From the NCBI GenBank assembly GCA_033795365.1, contig JARYGU010000005.1, forward strand, positions 124,001 to 188,000: a DNA stretch of 64,000 nt, given 5' to 3'. This DNA comes from JARYGU01 sp033795365 (GTDB lineage: Bacteria; Pseudomonadota; Alphaproteobacteria; Rhizobiales; Rhizobiaceae). Both the position numbers and the translations under genes were made by a program. Below the pieces are notes generated by a model. The model was not told where the DNA came from and made no database searches. It was given only the letters and a program-made list of their open reading frames with translations. Below are positions 59,474 through 64,000 of this stretch, in pieces; the first letter of the stretch is position 1; every line of letters begins with the position of its first letter.

Positions 59474-60560
59474 AATGCTTCGAGAGCTTCAGCCCCTGGG
59501 CCTGGTAGTTGGAGCCGAGACCGGCGCCGTAGAGGCCTTCCGGCGTATCCAGCATGTGCTCGTAGACGAGGCGGCCGACGATCTGGCCGTGCTCCAGGAT
59601 GAAGGGCACTTCGTGGCTTCTGACCTCCAGCACGGCGCGGCTGCCGGAACCGCCGGCCGGCGCATGGCCGAAGCCGGGGTCGAAGAAGCCGGCATAGTGG
59701 ACGCGGAACTCGCCGACGAGCGGGTCGAAGGGCGTCATCTCTGCGGCGTAGTGCGGCGGCACATGCACCGCCTCGCGCGAGACGAGGATGTAGAACTCGT
59801 CGGGATCGAGGATCAGTTCGTTGCGGCCGCGGCTGAAGAGCGGCTCCCAGAAATCGAAGATGTCGTGCTGGTTCTTGCGGTCGACATCGACGACGGAGGT
59901 GTGATGCTTGCCGCGATAGCCGATGAGGCCGTCCTCGCCGGTGCCCTTGAGGTCGATCGACAGCGCGATGCCGCCGCCGGAGACGTTCGGCGTCTCGCTG
60001 GCGACGAGCACATCCGTATTGTGCAGCGCCAGCAGCTCCGTGTCGCTAAGGAGCGCATTGCCCTTGCGGAAGCGTATCTGCGACAGGCGCGAACCGCGCC
60101 GGGCGACGATCGGGAAGGTGCGCGGCGAGATCTCCAGATAGAGCGGCCCCTTGTAGCCGGCCGGGATCTTGTCGAATTCCTGCGCCCTGTCGGTGATGAC
60201 GCGGGTGAAGATGTCGAGACGGCCGGTGGAGCTCTTCGGATTGGCCGAGGCGGCAAGCTCCGCGGGCAGATCGAGGCTTTCCATCAGCGGCACGATATAG
60301 ACGCAGCCGGTCTCCAGCACCGCGCCTTCCGACAGGTCGATCACATGCAGCTTCAGCCGGTCGAGCTTGTCGGCGACGAGGTTGCCCGGTCCCGGCAGGA
60401 AGCTCGCACGCACGCGGAAGGCATGGGAGCCGAGCCGCAGGTCTAGGCTCGCAGGCTGGATCTGATCATCGTCGAGCGCAGCTTCGCTGAGCAGCCTGCC
60501 GCCGTCAAAGAGCGCCTGGATCGCGCGATCCGCGAGTATGCCGGTTGTCCGTGATGTCAT
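59463..60560 (-). CDS. dcd: 2'-deoxycytidine 5'-triphosphate deaminase, double-length form
   Basis: A 365-residue protein, almost twice the length of the E. coli enzyme (193). Both halves have the dUTPase/Dcd fold: QIQPASLDLRLGSHAFRVRA and ANPKSSTGRLDIFTRVITDR in the first, then FYILVSREAVHVPPHYAAEM and VGEFRVHYAGFFDPGFGHAP in the second, which looks like a duplicated, fused unit. It makes dUTP from dCTP for thymidylate synthesis. This long form is the normal one in many alphaproteobacteria. GGAAGGG precedes the ATG. It is divergent from metZ. Confidence 0.92.
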   Translation of the reverse strand: MTSRTTGILADRAIQALFDGGRLLSEAALDDDQIQPASLDLRLGSHAFRVRASFLPGPGNLVADKLDRLKLHVIDLSEGAVLETGCVYIVPLMESLDLPAELAASANPKSSTGRLDIFTRVITDRAQEFDKIPAGYKGPLYLEISPRTFPIVARRGSRLSQIRFRKGNALLSDTELLALHNTDVLVASETPNVSGGGIALSIDLKGTGEDGLIGYRGKHHTSVVDVDRKNQHDIFDFWEPLFSRGRNELILDPDEFYILVSREAVHVPPHYAAEMTPFDPLVGEFRVHYAGFFDPGFGHAPAGGSGSRAVLEVRSHEVPFILEHGQIVGRLVYEHMLDTPEGLYGAGLGSNYQAQGLKLSKHFRA

Positions 60561-60642
60561 GATGCCCTTCCATACAACCGACAGACAAAACCAAATGCGG
60601 GGAATTGACGCAAGCGCCGGCGCGCAGTATTGACCATGTTAT

Positions 60643-60695
60643 CCCGTGGTGATTTGGCCGGCCGGCTTGCAGCCACGTTAAACAAGTAGCTAAAA
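60643..60695 (+). ncRNA. SAM-II riboswitch aptamer
   Basis: The sequence CCCGTGGTGATTTGG (60644-60658), the paired region GCCGGCCGGC-TTGC, then AGCCACGTTAAACAAG and TAGCTAAA carries the conserved bases of the alphaproteobacterial SAM-II (metA) motif: GTGG pairs with CCAC, and the 3' AAGTAGCTAAA strand makes the pseudoknot. It senses S-adenosylmethionine and lies upstream of metZ, its usual target. Confidence 0.92.
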
Positions 60696-60696
60696 A

Positions 60697-60736
60697 GGCC
60701 GGGTGAGAACCGGCCTCGTTTGCGGCCGGTTTTTTT
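60697..60736 (+). terminator. Riboswitch expression platform with competing hairpins
   Basis: Three segments can pair in two ways. GGCCGG (60697-60702) with CCGGCC (60710-60715) forms an anti-terminator. CCGGCC (60710-60715) with GGCCGG (60724-60729), followed by TTTTTTT, forms an intrinsic terminator (60710-60736). The aptamer ends one base before the first segment, so ligand binding can decide which forms. Confidence 0.8.
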
Positions 60737-60755
60737 GTTGGAAGGCGATGATCTC

Positions 60756-61940
60756 ATGAGCAAGTCCTGGCGCCCTGCCACCCAGCTCGTCCACGGCGGA
60801 ACAACCCGTTCGCAGCACGCAGAAACCTCCGAAGCGATCTTTCTCACGCAAGGCTTCGTCTACGATACCGCCGAGGCTGCGGAGGCGCGCTTCAAAGGCG
60901 AGACCGACGGCTTCATCTATGCGCGCTACGGCAGCCCGACCAACGACATGTTCGAGAAACGCATGTGCCTGCTGGAAGGCGCGCAGGACGCGCGCGCGAC
61001 CGCATCGGGCATGGCCGCCGTCACTGCGGCGATCCTCTGCCAGCTGAAGGCCGGCGACCATATCGTCGCCGCGCGCGCGCTCTTCGGCTCCTGCCGCTGG
61101 GTGGTCGAGACGCTGGCGCCGAAATACGGCATCGAATGCACGCTCGTCGACGGTCGCTACCTGGAGAACTGGGAGAACGCGATCCGCCCGAACACCAAGG
61201 TCTTCTTCCTGGAGAGCCCCACCAATCCGACGCTCGAAGTGATCGACATCGCCGGCGTGGCGACGCTCGCCAACCAGATCGGCGCCAAGGTGGTGGTCGA
61301 CAACGTCTTCGCCACGCCTCTCTTCCAGAAGCCGCTGGAACTCGGCGCGCATGTCGTCGTCTACTCCGCAACCAAGCATATCGACGGCCAGGGCCGCTGT
61401 CTCGGCGGCGTCGTTCTTTCTGACAAGGAATGGATCGACGAGAACCTGCACGACTATTTCCGCCACACCGGCCCGGCAATGTCGCCCTTCAACGCCTGGA
61501 CGCTTCTGAAGGGCATCGAGACGCTGCCGCTGCGCGTCAAGCAGCAGACGGAGAATGCGAGCCGCATCGCCGATTTCCTCGCCGACCAGAAGCAGATAGC
61601 CCGCGTTATCTATCCGGGACGCAAGGACCATCCGCAGGCCGACATCATCGCCAAGCAGATGACCGGCGGCTCGACGCTCGTCTGCCTGGAGCTGAAGGGC
61701 GGCAAGGAGGCGGCCTTTGCGCTGCAGAACGCGCTGGACGTGGTCAAGATCTCCAACAATCTCGGCGACGCCAAGAGCCTGATCACCCATCCGGCGACGA
61801 CCACGCACAAGAACCTGACGGACGAAGCACGCGCCGAGCTCGGCATTTCGCCGGGCACGCTGCGGCTTTCCGCCGGCATAGAAGACGGCGACGACCTTCT
61901 TGCGGATTTTGCCAGGGCATTGGAGGCGGTGCCGGCCTGA
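60756..61940 (+). CDS. metZ: O-succinylhomoserine sulfhydrylase
   Basis: A 394-residue PLP enzyme of the Cys/Met family. RYGSPTNDMFEKRMCLLEGA and ASGMAAVTAAILCQL bind the cofactor, YSATKHIDGQGRCLGG carries Schiff-base Lys207, and the C-terminal SLITHPATTTHKNL is the family end. It forms homocysteine directly from O-succinylhomoserine and sulfide, the rhizobial methionine route. ATG 60756 follows GGAAGG. Expression is controlled by the SAM-II riboswitch upstream; a strong terminator lies downstream. Confidence 0.95.
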   Translation: MSKSWRPATQLVHGGTTRSQHAETSEAIFLTQGFVYDTAEAAEARFKGETDGFIYARYGSPTNDMFEKRMCLLEGAQDARATASGMAAVTAAILCQLKAGDHIVAARALFGSCRWVVETLAPKYGIECTLVDGRYLENWENAIRPNTKVFFLESPTNPTLEVIDIAGVATLANQIGAKVVVDNVFATPLFQKPLELGAHVVVYSATKHIDGQGRCLGGVVLSDKEWIDENLHDYFRHTGPAMSPFNAWTLLKGIETLPLRVKQQTENASRIADFLADQKQIARVIYPGRKDHPQADIIAKQMTGGSTLVCLELKGGKEAAFALQNALDVVKISNNLGDAKSLITHPATTTHKNLTDEARAELGISPGTLRLSAGIEDGDDLLADFARALEAVPA

Positions 61941-61965
61941 GGCGCGCGGGAACATCAACGGGAAG

Positions 61966-61998
61966 AAACCGCGCGCATCGGCCGATGCGCGCGGTTTT
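61966..61998 (+). terminator. Rho-independent terminator of metZ
   Basis: AAACCGCGCGCATCGG and CCGATGCGCGCGGTTT form a perfect 16-base self-complementary stem with no spacer bases, followed by TCTTTG. It lies 25 bases after the metZ stop. Confidence 0.85.
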
Positions 61999-62087
61999 CT
62001 TTGTATCGCGGCTTGAAAGCTGCGGACATCGGGAAATATTGCGGGGCTGAAGCTATCTCCTCAACTTCGCCAAGTTCAGTAATCTAT

Positions 62088-62123
62088 CCTATTCTTGACG
62101 AATTCTTCGTCCTGTAGAATAGG
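62088..62123 (+). promoter_or_regulatory. Two-step hairpin before apaG
   Basis: Outer arms CCTATTCT (62088-62095) and AGAATAGG (62116-62123) enclose an inner hairpin GACGAA-TTC-TTCGTC (62097-62111), giving a 14-base-pair rod with a small bulge. It also contains a TTGACG promoter-like hexamer, so it may be the apaG promoter or operator rather than an RNA structure. Confidence 0.55.
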
Positions 62124-62151
62124 GATCGTGAAGGCTGCTCAAGGGACCTGC

Positions 62152-62544
62152 ATGTATCGAGCATTGACCCGCGATATCGAAGTGACCGTCGAACCCTACT
62201 ATCTGGAGGAGCAATCCGATCCGGATGACAGCCGCTATGTCTGGGGGTACCGGATCGTCATCGCCAATCATTCCGACACCATCGTCCGGCTGATGACGCG
62301 CTACTGGCACATCACCGACCAGAACGGGCAGGTGGACGAGGTGAACGGACCGGGCGTTATCGGCGAGCAGCCGGTGCTGAGGCCGGGGGATACCTACGAA
62401 TATTCCTCCGGCTGCCCGCTCGACACGCCGTCCGGCTTCATGTTCGGCCACTACCGGATGGAGACGGACACTGGCGAAGCCTTCGACGTCGCCATACCCG
62501 CCTTCTCGCTCGACACGCCGGGGCAGGTGCGCATCCTCAACTGA
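62152..62544 (+). CDS. apaG: ApaG protein
   Basis: A 130-residue protein of the ApaG fibronectin-like fold: YRALTRDIEVTVEPYYLEEQ, YVWGYRIVIANHSDTIVRLM, RYWHITDQNGQVDEVNGPGV and the glycine motif GVIGEQPVLRPGDTYEYSSG with MFGHYRM. ApaG binds magnesium or phosphate compounds and influences Ap4A levels in enteric bacteria, but its role is unclear. The metZ-apaG-hslO-argF order is typical of rhizobia. AAGGGA precedes the ATG; a longer start is unsupported. Confidence 0.93.
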   Translation: MYRALTRDIEVTVEPYYLEEQSDPDDSRYVWGYRIVIANHSDTIVRLMTRYWHITDQNGQVDEVNGPGVIGEQPVLRPGDTYEYSSGCPLDTPSGFMFGHYRMETDTGEAFDVAIPAFSLDTPGQVRILN

Positions 62545-62582
62545 GGGGGCGCAAGCAGATTTCCCTCTCATCCGGCATTGTC

Positions 62583-62608
62583 CCTTCTCCCCGCATGCGG
62601 GGAGAAGG
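62583..62608. repeat. RIME-like palindrome, copy C (26 bases)
   Basis: CCTTCTCCCCGCA and TGCGGGGAGAAGG make a perfect 26-base palindrome, the same hairpin class as copies A and B. It lies in the 75 bases between the convergent apaG and hslO stops and could act as a two-way terminator. Confidence 0.8.
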
Positions 62609-62619
62609 TGGCGCCCCTC

Positions 62620-63609
62620 CTACTGCGGCAGGACTTCCGAGGCCTCGAAGCGGTAGGTCGTCGAGCAGAATTCGCAGGTGACCGCGATCTCGCCGCCGAC
62701 GGCGCTGTGCTCGATCTCCTCGCGGCTGAGGCCGGAAAGCACCGTCTTCAGCTTCTCGCGCGAGCAGGAGCAGCGGTCGAACACCTTCTGCGGCGGATAG
62801 ACCCGCACGCCGCGCTCATGAAACAGACGGAAAAGCAGCCGTTCTGTCCCGACATTCGGATCGGTGAGCTCGTCGGCATCGATCGTTTCCACCATCGTGC
62901 GCGCTTCGGCCCAGTTGTCGTCGTCCTCGACCTGATGGCCTTCCGCATCGCCGTCGCCGCCCGGAAGGTCGGGCTGGCGCATGCGCTCGGGAGCCTCGGG
63001 CAGGAACTGCGCGACCATGCCGCCGGCGCGCCAGCGGTGACGCGGTCTGCCTTCGTCATCACGATCGAAAAGCTCGGCGACGCCGAGGCGCACCTTGGTC
63101 GGGATCTGCTCGGACTGGCGGAAATAGACGCCGGCGATATCCTCCAGCGTATTGCCGTCAAGCGGCACGATGCCCTGATAGCGCTGCATATGCGCGCCCT
63201 GATCGATCGTGAATGCGAGCACGCCCTTACCGAGGAGGTCCTGCGGCTCGGTCGTTCCCGCGCTGACGGCGGCCTCCAGCGCCTCGACATCGTAGCGGGC
63301 ATAGGCGCGCACGCTTTCCGGGCTCGAGAAATCGGCGACCAGCAGATCGACGGGGCCGTCGCCCTTGGTCTGGACGATGAGCTTGCCCTCGAATTTCAGC
63401 GACGTGCCGAGAAGCACGGTCAGCACGATCGCCTCGGCAAGAAGCCTTGCAACCGGCGCCGGATAATCGTGCCGCTCCAGGATGGCGTCGAGCATCGGGC
63501 CGAGCTGGACCGCACGGCCGCGCACATCGAGTCCTTCCACCTGGAAGGGTACGACGTGATCGTCTCCGGCATAGCCGAGTTCTCCGAGCTTCAAAGCCGT
63601 TTCTGCCAT
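62620..63609 (-). CDS. hslO: Hsp33 redox-regulated chaperone
   Basis: A 329-residue holdase chaperone that unfolds and becomes active under oxidative stress. The N-terminal body has VVPFQVEGLDVRGRAVQLGP and EAIVLTVLLGTSLKFEGKLI; the C-terminal redox switch has the zinc cysteines CSCS (FDRCSCSREKLK) and CEFC (VTCEFCSTTYRFEAS). All four cysteines are present. The acidic insert near residue 220 (GGDGDAEGHQVEDDDNW) is longer than in E. coli and normal in rhizobia. ATG 63609 is chosen because AAAGGAG is 7 bases away. It is probably expressed with argF, whose stop lies upstream. Confidence 0.95.
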   Translation of the reverse strand: MAETALKLGELGYAGDDHVVPFQVEGLDVRGRAVQLGPMLDAILERHDYPAPVARLLAEAIVLTVLLGTSLKFEGKLIVQTKGDGPVDLLVADFSSPESVRAYARYDVEALEAAVSAGTTEPQDLLGKGVLAFTIDQGAHMQRYQGIVPLDGNTLEDIAGVYFRQSEQIPTKVRLGVAELFDRDDEGRPRHRWRAGGMVAQFLPEAPERMRQPDLPGGDGDAEGHQVEDDDNWAEARTMVETIDADELTDPNVGTERLLFRLFHERGVRVYPPQKVFDRCSCSREKLKTVLSGLSREEIEHSAVGGEIAVTCEFCSTTYRFEASEVLPQ

Positions 63610-63874
63610 CACCATGCTCCTTTACCGCGGAGGATCGCCATCCGGCTCTCCCCACCCGCGTGAAATATCCGGGCACGTGGCATACCTATGCCTGCGGAAG
63701 CCGATGCATCCGCTGTTGCCGCCCGGGTTTGTTCCGATTCCGCGCCTGCCATCCACGTCCAATGTTCCACACCGGGGCGGCACGCGCCAGAGAAAGCGCC
63801 GTACAGGCGCCGTTTCGCAGCCTTAGATCGTTGCCGGGACGCGCTTTTTCAATAGGCCACGGCGACGGGCCGCA

Positions 63875-64000
63875 TCACAGCACGCCGAGGCACCATGCAA
63901 GGATGGACTTCTGCGCATGCAGGCGGTTTTCCGCCTCGTCGAAAACCACCGACTGCACGCCGTCGATGACCTCGTCGGTCACTTCCTCGCCGCGGTGCGC
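63875..64000 (-). CDS. argF: Ornithine carbamoyltransferase, C-terminal part
   Basis: The frame runs off the right edge; the last 41 residues are visible. AHRGEEVTDEVIDGVQSVVF and DEAENRLHAQKSILAWCLG are the conserved end of ornithine carbamoyltransferase, with His-Arg-Gly being the substrate-loop region. It makes citrulline in arginine synthesis. It lies upstream of hslO on the same strand with 265 bases between them, and I see no gene or clear terminator in that gap. Confidence 0.93.
   Translation of the reverse strand, partial: AHRGEEVTDEVIDGVQSVVFDEAENRLHAQKSILAWCLGVL

Overview
This is a 64 kb stretch of high-GC alphaproteobacterial chromosome, most likely from a Rhizobiaceae member close to Sinorhizobium/Ensifer. 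The evidence is the gene content and order (dcd, SAM-II riboswitch, metZ, apaG, hslO, argF; a PodJ-like gene beside a fatty-acid oxidation operon), the SAM-II riboswitch, rhizobial dispersed palindromic repeats and the paired DEXH helicase/PdeM genes. Genus is inferred from content, not from a database match. The window is almost entirely chromosomal housekeeping; no prophage, IS element, integrase or CRISPR array was seen.

Layout. 0-4.9 kb: end of a cytochrome bd oxidase operon (cydA, cydB, DUF2474 peptide), chorismate mutase, galE, an aminotransferase and mscL. 5-9.3 kb: a transporter-fused sensor kinase and a convergent LuxR-type regulator resembling CrbS/CrbR. 9.3-15.3 kb: DUF952 protein and pyrD, a MATE pump, a CAP lipoprotein, a TPR methyltransferase and a YitT protein. 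15.3-16.7 kb: four tandem paralogous small exported proteins. 17-23.6 kb: DNA-repair helicase and PdeM, an alpha/beta hydrolase with a divergent TetR regulator and a clear operator, a DHFR-like reductase with a divergent HxlR regulator and operator, and rnk. 23.8-29.8 kb: a TIGR02186/TSUP pair and a frameshifted PodJ-like polarity gene. 30-36.4 kb: a beta-oxidation operon (acyl-CoA dehydrogenase, thiolase, FadB-like) interrupted by a mazEF toxin-antitoxin module. 36.5-41.3 kb: Tim44-like protein, cspA, rpsU, small unknowns, and an HxlR/acyl-CoA dehydrogenase pair. 41.3-42.4 kb: a repeat-rich non-coding block. 42.4-52.8 kb: DUF305 protein, phosphodiesterase, GH32 fructosidase, two EamA transporters, an S24 regulator/nuclease-like/TerB operon, a solute-binding protein and a glycosyltransferase. 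52.9-56.5 kb: a large helicase-PLD nuclease fusion beside tRNA-Gly(CCC), resembling type II Mokosh anti-phage defence. 56.6-64 kb: DASS transporter, glycerate kinase, dcd, riboswitch-controlled metZ, apaG, hslO and the end of argF.

The accessory features most worth attention are the helicase-PLD fusion, the tandem exported peptide array, mazEF inside the fatty-acid operon, the PodJ frameshift, the cspA leader hairpin that displays its Shine-Dalgarno in the loop, and a dispersed repeat whose first bases supply stop codons to two unrelated genes. Regulatory DNA is unusually legible: several long dyads sit exactly where local regulators should bind.
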